This document shows positions 10,237-20,700 of a stretch of 64,000 nucleotides of DNA, piece by piece (position 1 is the first letter of the stretch; every line of letters begins with the position of its first letter). The DNA comes from Pseudomonas viridiflava (GTDB lineage: Bacteria > Pseudomonadota > Gammaproteobacteria > Pseudomonadales > Pseudomonadaceae). The notes under the pieces are model-generated. The model searched no databases, was not told the origin of the DNA, and saw only the letters and a program-made list of their open reading frames with translations. Location of the stretch: contig NZ_UUIS01000060.1 in the NCBI RefSeq assembly GCF_900589395.1, forward strand, positions 1 through 64,000. The letters are read 5' to 3'. The translations under genes were made by a program, and so were the position numbers.

Positions 10237-11157
10237 TCACGTTGATCCGCCCCCCTTGAATGTCACGCGGGACAGTCGATCCAGCCCTTCGCCCATATGA
10301 AATGAAAACGGCCTGCCCAAATCCCTTGCCAGTTCGTCGCATTGGCGCTGACGCGCATAATAGGCACCTGAGGAAAGAGCGCCATTCTGGTGACTGCCAT
10401 GACCCAGCCCGTCAATAATGAAGTTAAGGTCCTCGATCCCCTTGAATGGCCTGGATTTCATCCTGACATCGACCTTGCCTTCATCAACAAGCCTGGCCAG
10501 TTTCGGATCATGAAACCTGAGGTCGGCTTCAATAACGCCAGCATAGGCACCCTGGGACACGCGTCCAGTGACCTCGGCATTATGATCAGTCTTTTGCCCC
10601 TGCCCCGGCTCATCCGAAACCAGCCTCACGGTATAAAAAGGCAAGCCCTTTTTCAGGGAATATGAAATCTCACACTGCATGAGCGATGACGTTGTATTCA
10701 ACACCAGGTCTATATAATTTCCGACCCTGAGAATGTTTATCGTTGGCTGGCCTTGAGGCTCAAGACTGAACGTCCTGGCCACCTCGGAAAGTTCAGGCGT
10801 GCCTTTGCCTTCTGGAGGTTTCACTCGCTCGAGATAAGTGTCCAGCGTGGCGGCATAGCTGGCTGCCTTTCGATCAGCCAACTGCTGTGCCAGATAATAT
10901 TGAATGCGCGCCCTTTGCAACGGGTCCAGTGAGCGACTGACACGAAGGTGAAGTGCGTGGGCATCTTTTTTATCCGGCAGGACTTCCAGCTGCTCGACAT
11001 TGACGTCCCGTTTTGATAACGCATCAAGCAACGCCTCCCGATAGTCTATTTTTTCTTCGCGCCCTGGCACCTGGAATCTCCTTTCCACGGCATTATCGCA
11101 ATGCAAGGTTGCAAACTCTTGCGAGCAGCCTGCCAAAAACAAAAGGCTGGCCAACAC
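10237..11157 (-). CDS. Lipoprotein of unknown function (paralogue of the one at 7680-8648)
   Basis: This 306-residue protein begins MLASLLFLAGCSQ, a lipobox with Cys11, and ends with the block LGRPFSFHMGEGLDRL shared with the lipoprotein at 7680-8648. No known family is recognised. The GTG start at 11157 gives an unusually short signal peptide without a basic n-region. An ATG at 11187-11189 with AAGG upstream opens a different frame reading MNPVVFRLK, which looks like the missing n-region. A one-base shift in the sequence or in the gene is therefore possible. The gene is richer in A and T than its neighbours, which hints at a separate origin. Confidence 0.65.
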   Translation of the reverse strand: MLASLLFLAGCSQEFATLHCDNAVERRFQVPGREEKIDYREALLDALSKRDVNVEQLEVLPDKKDAHALHLRVSRSLDPLQRARIQYYLAQQLADRKAASYAATLDTYLERVKPPEGKGTPELSEVARTFSLEPQGQPTINILRVGNYIDLVLNTTSSLMQCEISYSLKKGLPFYTVRLVSDEPGQGQKTDHNAEVTGRVSQGAYAGVIEADLRFHDPKLARLVDEGKVDVRMKSRPFKGIEDLNFIIDGLGHGSHQNGALSSGAYYARQRQCDELARDLGRPFSFHMGEGLDRLSRVTFKGGGST

Positions 11158-11267
11158 GGTGCCTTTAACCGGAAAACAACGGGGTTCATTAAAATACCTT
11201 CAACACGCCATTGATATAAAAACCCTACACTGCGACCAGAAAAAGCCTACCGGCGAACTTAATAAAA

Positions 11268-11320
11268 CTTATCCCTTACATAAAACCAGGATAAGCCCTA
11301 CATGCCATACGAACTTATCC
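11268..11320. promoter_or_regulatory. Alternating CTTATCC / GGATAAG / CTTATCC dyads upstream of pncB
   Basis: The 361 bases between the lipoprotein gene and pncB are AT-rich and hold no gene. CTTATCC at 11268-11274, GGATAAG at 11289-11295 and CTTATCC at 11314-11320 can form two mutually exclusive 7-bp stems, or act as spaced operator half-sites for either divergent gene. No regulator is identified. Confidence 0.35.
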
Positions 11321-11518
11321 TTTATCCAGTAAACTTCATTAGAACAACCCGCCCGCGTCACTGTCTTGATGAAAGAAATTCCCCCTCCCCCTCCACCGCT
11401 GGCATCATGTCGCTCTCGGTACGCACATCGATCAGGCGGCCTGACCCTTGAGCCTCGTGCTGCCAAACCTACTTTTGTCCAGGTCGCGCCGTGCGCGCGG
11501 CCATGCCGGAGTCACCCG

Positions 11519-12730
11519 ATGAGCGAGAGCGCTTTCTCCGAACGCATCGTGCAGAACCTGATCGACACCGATTTCTACAAGCTGACCATGATGCAGGCCG
11601 TGCTGCACAACTACCCGAACGTGGATGTGGAATGGGAGTTTCGCTGCCGCAATGGCGAGGACCTGCGGCCCTACCTGCCGGAGATTCGCCAGCAGATCGA
11701 GCGGTTGTGCGAGCTGTCGCTGGGCGACGAGCAACTGGGCTTTCTGGAAAACATCACCTTCCTGAAGCCGGACTTCCTGCGCTTTCTCGGCCTGTTCCGC
11801 TTCAATACCCGTTATGTGAAGGCCAGTGTCGAGAACGATGAGCTGTGCATTCGCCTGCACGGGCCGTGGCTGCATGTGATTCTCTTTGAAGTACCGCTGC
11901 TGGCCATTGTCAGCGAAGTGCGCAATCGTCACCGGCACCCGGAGATCGTCCTGGATCAGGCCCGCGACCAGTTGCACGCCAAGTTCGACTGGCTGAGCGC
12001 CAATGCCGCCGCCGATGAGCTGGCGGAACTGAAAGTCGCCGACTTCGGCACGCGCCGGCGTTTTTCCTATGCGGTGCAGGAGACCGTGGTCGAGGTGTTG
12101 AAACGCGACTTTCCCGGCCAGTTCGTCGGCACCAGCAATGTGCACCTGGCGCAGAAAATGGACATCAAGCCACTGGGCACCATGGCCCACGAGTGGATCA
12201 TGGCGCACCAGCAGCTGGGGCCACGGCTGATCGACAGCCAGAGTGCCGCCCTCGACTGCTGGGTGCGCGAATACCGCGGCCTGCTGGGTATTGCCCTGAC
12301 CGACTGCATCACCACCGATGCCTTCCTGAGCGACTTCGATCTGTATTTCGCCAAGCTGTTCGACGGCTTGCGGCATGACTCGGGGGACCCGGTGAAGTGG
12401 GCCGAAAAATGCATCGCTCACTACCACAAGCTGGGTATCGAGCCGATGAGCAAGACGCTGGTGTTTTCCGATGGCCTGAGCCTGCCACGCGCCCTGGAGA
12501 TTTTTCGGGCACTGCGCGGGCGCATCAATGTCAGTTTTGGTATCGGCACCAACCTGACGGCCGACATCCCGGGTGTCAAACCGATGAACATGGTGCTGAA
12601 AATGACGGCCTGCGCCGGCCAGCCGGTGGCGAAGATTTCCGATGAACCGGGCAAGGCCCAGTGCAAGGACCCCAACTTTGTCGCCTACCTGCGCCATGTG
12701 TTCAAGGTGCCCGCAGAGCCCGGCAAATAA
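11519..12730 (+). CDS. pncB: Nicotinate phosphoribosyltransferase
   Basis: This 403-residue enzyme converts nicotinate and PRPP, with ATP hydrolysis, to nicotinate mononucleotide in the NAD salvage pathway. Family marks include DTDFYKLTMMQAV near the N-terminus, the GLRHDSGDP stretch carrying the histidine phosphorylated during catalysis, and FGIGTNLTADIPG near the C-terminus that binds phosphate. The start at 11519 is chosen over the longer frame because GGAG lies eight bases upstream and the conserved N-terminus begins there. It is followed after 32 bases by nadE, so two steps of NAD synthesis are co-transcribed. Confidence 0.95.
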   Translation: MSESAFSERIVQNLIDTDFYKLTMMQAVLHNYPNVDVEWEFRCRNGEDLRPYLPEIRQQIERLCELSLGDEQLGFLENITFLKPDFLRFLGLFRFNTRYVKASVENDELCIRLHGPWLHVILFEVPLLAIVSEVRNRHRHPEIVLDQARDQLHAKFDWLSANAAADELAELKVADFGTRRRFSYAVQETVVEVLKRDFPGQFVGTSNVHLAQKMDIKPLGTMAHEWIMAHQQLGPRLIDSQSAALDCWVREYRGLLGIALTDCITTDAFLSDFDLYFAKLFDGLRHDSGDPVKWAEKCIAHYHKLGIEPMSKTLVFSDGLSLPRALEIFRALRGRINVSFGIGTNLTADIPGVKPMNMVLKMTACAGQPVAKISDEPGKAQCKDPNFVAYLRHVFKVPAEPGK

Positions 12731-12762
12731 GTCTCCAATCCTCATTTCACAAGGAGCGTTTC

Positions 12763-13590
12763 ATGCAAGCCCTACAACGCCAGATTGCCGAACACCTCAA
12801 GGTCCAGCCGCCGTTTGCCGATGACGCTGCGCTGCAGGCCGAAGTGACCCGGCGTGTCGAGTTCATCAAGCAATGCCTGCGCAATGCCCGCCTCAAGGCC
12901 CTGGTGCTGGGCATCAGTGGCGGCGTCGACTCGCTGGCCGCCGGCTTGCTGGCCCAGCGAGCTGTGCGTGAACTGCGCGAAAGCACCGGCGACCATGCCT
13001 ATCGCTTCGTGGCGGTACGCCTGCCCTACCATGTCCAGCATGATGAGCACGAAGCCACCGCCGCCGTCGACTTCATTGCCCCGGATGAGCGCCATACCGT
13101 GAATATCGGCCCCAGTGTCAAGGCCCTGGTGGCCGAGGTCAGGGCGTTCGACGACCAGACACCGGCAGCCGTGGATTTCGTGGTCGGCAATACCAAGGCG
13201 CGTGCACGCATGGTGGCGCAGTACACCATCGCCGGCGCCTGCCAGGGCCTGGTGATCGGCACCGACCACGCGGCTGAGGCGGTCATGGGCTTTTTCACCA
13301 AATTCGGCGATGGCGCCTGCGACCTGGCACCGCTCAGCGGCCTGGTGAAGAACCAGGTGCGCGCCATCGCCCGCAGCTTTGGCGCACCGGAGTTTCTGGT
13401 CGAGAAAGTGCCCACTGCCGACCTGGAAGACCTGGCCCCCGGCAAGCCGGACGAGGCAGCGCATGGCGTGACCTATGCCGAGATCGATGCCTTCCTGCAT
13501 GGCGAGCCGGTGCGCGAAGAGGCGTTCAGGGTCATCAGCGAGACCTATGCCAAGACCCAGCACAAGCGCGAATTGCCTTACGCGCCTTGA
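12763..13590 (+). CDS. nadE: NH3-dependent NAD(+) synthetase
   Basis: The 275-residue enzyme adenylates deamido-NAD and amidates it with ammonia to give NAD. The PP-loop SGGVDS lies near residues 47-52, and later stretches GTDHAAEAVMGFFTKFGDGACDLAPL and the Lys-rich P2 loop near the C-terminus match the ammonia-dependent form. There is no glutaminase domain. AAGGAG precedes ATG 12763. It follows pncB in one transcription unit, so nicotinate salvage and the last step are made together. Confidence 0.95.
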   Translation: MQALQRQIAEHLKVQPPFADDAALQAEVTRRVEFIKQCLRNARLKALVLGISGGVDSLAAGLLAQRAVRELRESTGDHAYRFVAVRLPYHVQHDEHEATAAVDFIAPDERHTVNIGPSVKALVAEVRAFDDQTPAAVDFVVGNTKARARMVAQYTIAGACQGLVIGTDHAAEAVMGFFTKFGDGACDLAPLSGLVKNQVRAIARSFGAPEFLVEKVPTADLEDLAPGKPDEAAHGVTYAEIDAFLHGEPVREEAFRVISETYAKTQHKRELPYAP

Positions 13591-13723
13591 GGGCCGGCGG
13601 GAAGGGCCTGATGTCGTGCAATGGCCTTTCCCGCTACCGTGGTGCGCCGTTGCCGGCTGAAGAGGGTCGCCGCCCGACGGATCGCCGCCCGACGGATTAC
13701 CGCCCAGCCAGTCCTGCATGGGG

Positions 13724-14170
13724 TTATTTCAGGATTACATCGCCCTGCATCACGGCGACGTGGCCGGGGAACGAGCAGAAGAATGTGTATTTTTCTGCCG
13801 GGTCGAGCTTCGAGACATCGAAGGTCACCGAATCGCTTTCACCGCCACCGATCAGTTTGGTATGGGCGATGACGCGGGTGTCGCCTTCCTTGATATGTCC
13901 GCTATCGATACTGGCGCTCATGCCATCGGTGGCGACACCTTGCATGTCGCTCTTTTTGGTCAGCACCCAGTTGTGGCCCATGACATTCCTGGGCAAGTTG
14001 CCGATGTGCTTGAGTTCGACGGTGAACGTCTTGCAGCTTTTGTCGATTTCGACGGCCTGGGTGGTGAATTGCATCATGTCGTTGGATTCGACCGTGGCCT
14101 TGCACTCGGCCGCCAGCACCTGGCCGCTGGCCAGGGTCAACAGGGACAGCATCACAAGCTTGGCGCTCAT
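13724..14170 (-). CDS. azu: Azurin
   Basis: A 148-residue periplasmic blue copper protein. A signal peptide ends at about residue 20 (VLAAECKATVES). The copper ligands are visible: His in NVMGHNW, and Cys, His and Met in the C-terminal loop FFCSFPGHVAVMQG. Cysteines at the start of the mature protein and before KTF form the usual disulfide. It carries single electrons among periplasmic redox partners. AGGAG lies upstream of ATG 14170, which rules out the longer frame. Upstream the sequence CCTATTAT could be a -10 element. The 133 bases after the stop hold a short GC-rich direct repeat (CGCCGCCCGACGGAT twice near 13669-13698). Confidence 0.96.
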   Translation of the reverse strand: MSAKLVMLSLLTLASGQVLAAECKATVESNDMMQFTTQAVEIDKSCKTFTVELKHIGNLPRNVMGHNWVLTKKSDMQGVATDGMSASIDSGHIKEGDTRVIAHTKLIGGGESDSVTFDVSKLDPAEKYTFFCSFPGHVAVMQGDVILK

Positions 14171-14263
14171 GTAAAACTCCTGAGAATAATAGGGTGTGCC
14201 GAGAAGACTGCCTGATCCGGGCCAGGGTTCCAATCATCTGCGGCAACGTGACGCCGCCTGCGG

Positions 14264-15157
14264 TCAGCCTTCGACCGGCATCACCGTGACGCTGACCTCA
14301 GGGTCATGGCTGCCGCCGCCCAGGATCACGCCGCGCAGGGGCGAGACATCGGAAAAGTCCCGGCCCCAGGCCAGGGTGATGTGCTCCAGTGCCGGCTGGA
14401 TATTGTTGGTCGGGTCGAAATCGACCCAGCCCAGGGTCGGGCAGAACACCGACACCCAGGCGTGCGAGGCATCGGCGCCGATCAGCCGGGGCTGGCCGGG
14501 GGGTGGCTGGGTCAGCAGGTAGCCGCTGATGTAGCGCGCCGCCAGGCCGCGCGAACGCAGGCAGGCGAGCATCAGGTGGGCGAAGTCCTGGCAGACCCCG
14601 CGCCGGCGCTCCAGCACTTCCACCAGCGGCGTCGCCACTTGCGTGGCTTCGGCGTCGAAGGTGAACTCCTTGAAGATCTTTTCCATCAGGGCCTGCGCGC
14701 CCAGCAGCACCGGGCGACCTGGCACGAAGCAGTCATCCGAGAAGTCCGTGAACGCACGCTTGAGGTGAATGTAGGGCGACTCGAAGCGATAGCGACAGGC
14801 ATCCAGAATGTCGGCATTCAAGGGCTGGGCGCTGTAGGTCAGGGCATTGCGGGTCAGCTCCCAGGCGCTGGACTGCCCGAAGTCCAGCACCGGCCGCTCC
14901 AGCACCTCGACACGCAGTTGGGCACTGATCTGCAATTGATCATGCGGGCGCTCGAAGGCCAGGCGGGTCACCGGATTGCCGAACACATCCAGCTCGTCGC
15001 GGCGCATGGTCGGCACCGGACTGATGTCCAGTTGCTGTTCCACGCAGCGCTGCCACGGGCTGTTGCGCGGCCACAGATGCGCCAGTTGCTGGGCTAGCGA
15101 CACCGGGCTGTCATAGTGGTAGTGGGTATCGTGAAAAATCTGGTAGTGAGCGCTCAT
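14264..15157 (-). CDS. Transglutaminase-like protein (bacterial transglutaminase-like N-terminal plus core)
   Basis: This 297-residue protein has the bacterial transglutaminase-like N-terminal domain (about 5-85). A papain-fold core follows, with Cys in RRGVCQDFAHLML, His in DASHAWVSVF and Asp in GWVDFDPTNN, so the triad is intact. No signal peptide is visible, which points to the cytoplasm. It ends an operon with the permuted ATP-grasp/alpha-E protein, whose stop overlaps its start by one base. In this cluster type the core is thought to act as an amidase or peptidase on a peptide made by the ATP-grasp enzyme. That role is a family-level proposal, not proven. Confidence 0.85.
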   Translation of the reverse strand: MSAHYQIFHDTHYHYDSPVSLAQQLAHLWPRNSPWQRCVEQQLDISPVPTMRRDELDVFGNPVTRLAFERPHDQLQISAQLRVEVLERPVLDFGQSSAWELTRNALTYSAQPLNADILDACRYRFESPYIHLKRAFTDFSDDCFVPGRPVLLGAQALMEKIFKEFTFDAEATQVATPLVEVLERRRGVCQDFAHLMLACLRSRGLAARYISGYLLTQPPPGQPRLIGADASHAWVSVFCPTLGWVDFDPTNNIQPALEHITLAWGRDFSDVSPLRGVILGGGSHDPEVSVTVMPVEG

Positions 15158-17652
15158 CAGACGGACACCGTACGCTGGCTGACATCATCGACATGGGCAA
15201 AATGGCGCAGTGCCAGGCGATCGGAGACCTGGCCACTGGCATCGCCCACCGCTTGCAGCAGATCGGCCAGCGCTTGCAGCGCCGACGCCACGCCACTGTC
15301 GCCGAACAACGGGTTTTCCAGGTTGCCCAGGTCGACACGCGCCAGTTGCCGGGCCAGTTCGGCCAGGCTGTTGTCACCCGGCGAGTCGAAGGTTTCGTTC
15401 AGGCGCCGCAACGAGCGCGACACCAGCTTGAGCTGGAACAGCACGGCGTGCGGGTTCTGCTCGTCAAGCAACAGCAGGTCGAGCACCGGGATCAACTGCG
15501 GCACGGCCATGTAGCGCGAACGGTAGGTGATGCTGCTGTTGCCCAGCTCCAGCAACCACTCCAGGGCCGGCTGGTCCTTGACCGCAGCGCCGCGCAAAAA
15601 GGCCGCCAGGGTGTTACTGAGAAAGCGCAGGCGCTCGATGCGCCGGCCGATCATCAGAAAGCTCCAGCCTTCGTCACGGGTCATGTCGTCCAGGGCAAAC
15701 CCGGACAACGCCGCCAGCGACATCACCAGGCGGTTGAGAAAGTCCAGCAACTCGCCAAAGTCGGGCGTCTCGGTTTCCAGGCTCTGGGCTTCGCGTTGCA
15801 GCTCGACCAGCGCCTGCCAGTTTTCCCGCGACAGCTTGCCGCGCACTTGCGAGGCGGCCCACTGCAAACGCTGCAGGCTGGCGCGCAGGCTGAACACCCA
15901 GTCCTCGCCCACCACGGCGGTCAACAGGCGTTGCTCGAGGGTCTCGTCTTCTTCGACCTCGGGCAGCAGCCCCAGGCGCTCGGCCAGCTCGACTGCCGCC
16001 TGCAGGGCCAGCGGGTCGTCGCCATCGATGTAGCGCGCCAGCATGATGCGCAGCAGGCGGGCGCTGTCGTCGCAGCGTTCGCTGTAGCGGCCAAACCAGA
16101 ACAGGTTTTCCACCACCCGCGAAGGCAGGTAAGGGTCGCGGCGAATCAGGTCGTGCACGCCGATGCTGCGCCGCCCTTTCCAGGGTTCGCTGGCATGGGC
16201 ACGCTCGCCCAGCACCCAGGTGTCCTTGCTGGCCCCGCCGCGCTGCATCGACACCACATCGGCATTGGCTTGTGCGGCCACCCGGGCCAGACCGCCAGGC
16301 AGTACCCGATAGCCGTCTTCGCTGGCCACCGCGTACAGGCGCATGCCGATCGCACGCGCCTGCAAGGCGGTGCCGTCGCCCTGCAACACCGGCGCCTGAG
16401 ACAACTGCGCCAGCTCCTGGGCAACATACGCGTAGGGGCGCGCCTGGATGCGCGCGGCCAGCGCCTGGCGCTGCGCCTCATCCAGGTCACGGCCAAACAC
16501 TGGCGCAAAACGTTGCGATGGAAAGGCCGGCTTGAACAGCAGGTCGGGCAGTTTCGCCAGCGCCTGCTCCAGCACCGGCGGCTCCCCGCACCACCAGGTG
16601 GCGATCGATGGCAACAGCAGTGTCTCGCCGAACAGGTGCTCGCAAATCTTGGGCAGGAAGCCCAGCAGGCCGGGCGACTCCAGCACACCGCTGCCCAGTG
16701 CGTTGGCCACCAGCACGTGGCCCTGGCGCACGGCCTCCAGCAACCCTGGCACGCCCAGGGCCGAATCGGTGCGCAGCTCCAGCGGGTCGCAGAAGTCGTC
16801 GTCGAGCCGGCGCATGATCGCGTGGACCCGGCGCAGGCCACTGAGGGTCTTGAGGTAGACCCTGGCATCGCGCACCGTGAGATCGCCGCCTTCGACCAGC
16901 GGGTAACCCAGGTGGCGCGCCAGGTACAGGTGTTCGAAATAGCTTTCGTTGAAACGCCCCGGCGTCAGCAGCACCACCAGTGGCGCTTCCTGGCCGGCCG
17001 GGGCCTGGCGGGCCAGGGTCTGTTGCAGGGTGTCGAAAAAGCCCGCCAGGTGGCGGACCTTGAGGTCGCGGTAGATATCAGGCAGGGCGCGGGCGACGCT
17101 CTGGCGGTTTTCCAGGGCATAACCGGCACCCGAGGGCGCCTGGGTCCGGTCGGCGGTCACCCACCAGCGGCCGTCGGGGGTACGGGCCAGGTCCACGGCG
17201 TACATGTGCAGGAAGGTGCCTTCCGGCGGCTTGACGCCTTGGCACGGCCACAGAAAGTTGTCATGCCCGAACACCAGCTCCGCCGGCAGCAAGCCTTCGG
17301 CGATCAGGGTCTGCGGGCCATACAGGTCGGCCAGCACGGCATTGAGCAGCCGCGCCCGCTGGGCAATGCCGGCTTCGATCTGCTGCCATTCATCGGCTGC
17401 GATCACATGCGGCAACAGGTCCAGCTCCCAGGGGCGGTCGGCGCCCTTGGGGTCGGCATAGACGTTGTAGGTCACGCCGTTTTCCTGGATCTGCCGGGTC
17501 AGCAAGGCCTGGCGCTGCACCAGTTGCATCGGGCTGCTGCGTTGCAGATGCGCATGCAGGCGCCGCCAGTGCGCACGCAACGTGCCTGGTGCGTCGAGCA
17601 TCTCGTGATAGGTCCCCGCTGAAAAGGGGTAGCGGTCAAGCAGATCAGGCAT
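15157..17652 (-). CDS. Circularly permuted ATP-grasp / alpha-E domain fusion protein
   Basis: This 831-residue protein has a circularly permuted ATP-grasp type 2 domain at residues about 1-480 (HDNFLWPCQGVKPPEGTFLHMY, VVLLTPGRFNESYFEHLYLARHLGYPLVEG, NALGSGVLESPG). The second half, about 500-825, is an alpha-E domain rich in helices (SRVVENLFWFGRYSERCDD). In many bacteria these are separate genes; here they are fused. ATP-grasp enzymes form amide bonds, so the pair may ligate amino acids or peptides, but the product is unknown. It lies between two transglutaminase-like genes in one minus-strand operon, 128 bases after the upstream gene. Confidence 0.88.
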   Translation of the reverse strand: MPDLLDRYPFSAGTYHEMLDAPGTLRAHWRRLHAHLQRSSPMQLVQRQALLTRQIQENGVTYNVYADPKGADRPWELDLLPHVIAADEWQQIEAGIAQRARLLNAVLADLYGPQTLIAEGLLPAELVFGHDNFLWPCQGVKPPEGTFLHMYAVDLARTPDGRWWVTADRTQAPSGAGYALENRQSVARALPDIYRDLKVRHLAGFFDTLQQTLARQAPAGQEAPLVVLLTPGRFNESYFEHLYLARHLGYPLVEGGDLTVRDARVYLKTLSGLRRVHAIMRRLDDDFCDPLELRTDSALGVPGLLEAVRQGHVLVANALGSGVLESPGLLGFLPKICEHLFGETLLLPSIATWWCGEPPVLEQALAKLPDLLFKPAFPSQRFAPVFGRDLDEAQRQALAARIQARPYAYVAQELAQLSQAPVLQGDGTALQARAIGMRLYAVASEDGYRVLPGGLARVAAQANADVVSMQRGGASKDTWVLGERAHASEPWKGRRSIGVHDLIRRDPYLPSRVVENLFWFGRYSERCDDSARLLRIMLARYIDGDDPLALQAAVELAERLGLLPEVEEDETLEQRLLTAVVGEDWVFSLRASLQRLQWAASQVRGKLSRENWQALVELQREAQSLETETPDFGELLDFLNRLVMSLAALSGFALDDMTRDEGWSFLMIGRRIERLRFLSNTLAAFLRGAAVKDQPALEWLLELGNSSITYRSRYMAVPQLIPVLDLLLLDEQNPHAVLFQLKLVSRSLRRLNETFDSPGDNSLAELARQLARVDLGNLENPLFGDSGVASALQALADLLQAVGDASGQVSDRLALRHFAHVDDVSQRTVSV

Positions 17653-17780
17653 GCAAGGCTCGGCAGATGGCGATGGAGACGACAGGTTAGCTCACACGGA
17701 TGTCACTACGGCGCTGCCGATCCACAACGGCCCGCCGCCTTGCAGGTCATGCAAGGCGGCGGGCCGTCAATCGCGATCAA

Positions 17781-20700
17781 TCAGTTCCGGGGCGCCGGTC
17801 GGTGGCAGCGCATATCCAGCGTCATCGGCAGCTCGGCGTTAATGTTGAGCGCCGGCACGCTGAGCTTGCCCGGTGTATGGCCAAAACGGAAGAAGCGCGC
17901 CAGGCGCCGGCTTTCCGCTTCGTTGCCATTGACCGGCAAGGTTTCGTAATTGCGCCCGCCAGGGTGGGCGACATGATACTCGCAGCCACCCAGCGAGCGC
18001 TGCATCCAGGTGTCGACCAGATCGAACACCAGCGGCGCATGCACCGGGATGGTCGGTTGCAGGCAATTGGAAGGCTGCCAGGCACGGTAACGCACCCCGG
18101 CCACGAACTCGCCCACCGTACCGGTCGGTTGCAGCGGCACGGGAATGCCGTTGCAGGTCAACACATAACGCTGCGGCGCAAGGCCCTTGAGACGCACCTG
18201 CAGCCGTTCCAGCGAGGAGTCGACGTAGCGCACCGCCCCGCCGCCGGAGCCCTCCTCACCCAGCACATGCCAGGGCTCCAGCGCCTGGCGCAGTTCCAGC
18301 TCGATGCCATTGACCTCGTAGTCGCCCACCTTGGGAAAGCGGAACTCCAGGTGCGCGGCGAACCACTCGGCCTTCAGCGGATACCCCGCCTCGTTGAGTT
18401 CGGTGATGACATCGGCAAAGTCCTGCTCGATGAAATGCGCGAGCATGAAGCGATCATGCAGTTCGGTGCCCCAGCGCGCCAGCCGCTCGGGCTGGTAAGG
18501 CTCGCGCCAGAAACGCGCCACCAGGGCACGCAGCAACAGTTGCTGGGCCAGGCTCATGCGCGCATGCGGCGGCATCTCGAAGGCACGCAGCTCCAGCAGG
18601 CCCAGGCGGCCGCTGGCGCTGTCAGGCGAATACAGCTTGTCGATGCAGAACTCGGCGCGGTGCGTGTTGCCGGTGACATCGATCAACAGGTTGCGCAGCA
18701 AACGGTCGACCAGCCAGGGCGCGACCTCCTCGCCGGGCGCCGGCATTTGCGCAAAGGCGATTTCCAGCTCGTACAGCGAGTCGTTGCGCGCCTCGTCGAC
18801 GCGCGGCGCCTGGGACGTCGGGCCGATGAACAACCCGGAAAACAGGTACGACAGCGAGGGGTGGTTGTGCCAGTAGCTGATCAGGCTGCGCAGCAGGTCA
18901 GGGCGGCGCAGGAACGGTGAGTCGCCAGGTGTCGCCCCCCCGAGCACGAAGTGATTGCCGCCGCCGGTGCCAGTGTGGCGCCCGTCGATCATGAATTTCT
19001 CGGTGGTCAGCCGGGTCTGGCGCGCTTGCTCGTAGAGGAACTCGGTGCGCTCGACCAGCTCATCCCAGCTGGCCGACGGCTGCACGTTGACCTCGATCAC
19101 ACCCGGGTCCGGGGTGATGCGGAAGTTGGCCAGCCGCGGATCGCTCGGCGGCTCGTAGCCTTCCAGCAGGACCGGACATTGCAGCTCTTCGGCGGTGGCC
19201 TCGATCACGGCGACCAGCTCCAGAAACGCTTCAAGCTTCTGCAGCGGCGGCAGGAACAGGTACAGGCGTCCTTCACGCACTTCGGCACACAAGGCGGTGC
19301 GGGTCAGCCAGTCGGCGGACTCGTCGATCTTCGGGGCGCGCTCGGTGTCGTCGGCCCTGGCGGGCGTCGCCGCGGCCAGGCTGTCGGCATCCGCCAGCGC
19401 CGGGAAGTCCTGGTTGGGATCGTTGGGGTGAATGAACGGGTATTCGGCGGCCTTGACCCAGGGTTGCGAAGCCAGCGGCAGGCGATAGCCCAGCGCCGAG
19501 TCACCCGGCACCAGACGGCAATGTTCGTCGCGCAGGTACCAGCGTCCGCTCTGCCACTGTTCATCGTTGGCCGTGCGGGCCAGCGGCAGCACCTGGCCGA
19601 TGACCTTGTCCAGGCCCTGGTTGAACACCTTGCGCAAACGCGCCCGTTCCATCTCGTCGCTCAGCCGCGCGTCAGCGGCGTTGACGTTGACCGGCAACTG
19701 GCCTTCGCGCCACAGGTAGTAGAAATTGTCTTCATAGGCCGGGAATGCGAAGTGCGACGCCACGCCCAGGCGCTCAGCGACACTGGCCAGGAAGCGGGCG
19801 GCCAGTTCGCTGGTGGCACCGTGGTCGCGCTGCTCATCGGCGATCAACTCGGGATTGCGCCACACCGGCTGGCCGTCCTTGCGCCAGAAACAGTTCAGCG
19901 ACCAGCGCGGCAGTTGCTCGCCGGGGTACCACTTGCCCTGGCCGAAATGCACCAGGCTGCCGGGCGCGTAATGTTCGCGCAGGCGCTGGAACAACTGCGC
20001 CGACAGGCGCCGCTTGTTCGGCCCCAGGGCGGCGGTGTTCCATTCGGCGCCGTCGCGGTCGTCGATGGACACGAAGGTGGGCTCGCCGCCCATGGTCAGG
20101 CGTACATCACCCTGCTCCAGGTCATGGTCGATCTGTTGCCCGAGCGCGAGAATCGCGCTCCACTGCTCATCGGTGTATGGCTGGGTCACGCGCGGCGCTT
20201 CCCAGATGCGGGTCACCGACATCTCGTGGCTGAATTCGCTGTTGCACGGCTCGACCAGCCCGCTGATCGGCGCCGCCGACGACGGCTCCGGGCTGCAGGC
20301 TAGCGGAATGTGCCCTTCGCCGGCCAGCAGGCCGGAAGTGGCGTCCAGGCCGACCCAGCCGGCACCCGGCAGATACACCTCGCACCAGGCGTGCAGGTCG
20401 GTGAAGTCGACGTCGGTGCCGGACGGCCCGTCGAGCGCCTGGACATCGGCCTTGAGCTGGATCAGGTAGCCGGACACGAAGCGTGCCGCCAACCCCAGAT
20501 GACGCAGCAGCTGCACCAGCAGCCAGGCCGAATCGCGGCAGGACCCAGAGGCATTGCCCAGGGTTTGCTCAGGGGTCTGCACCCCAGGCTCCATGCGGAT
20601 CAGGTAACCGATGTCGCTGTTGACACGCTGGTTGAGCGCCACCAGAAAGTCGATGCTGGGCAACGGTTCGCGCGCGATGCCTTGCAGATAGGCCTCGAAC

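Noticed and set aside
15193..17622. 809-codon plus-strand frame opposite the ATP-grasp gene
   Set aside because: It is a GC-skewed antisense shadow; its Gln/His/Arg-rich composition is typical of such shadows.
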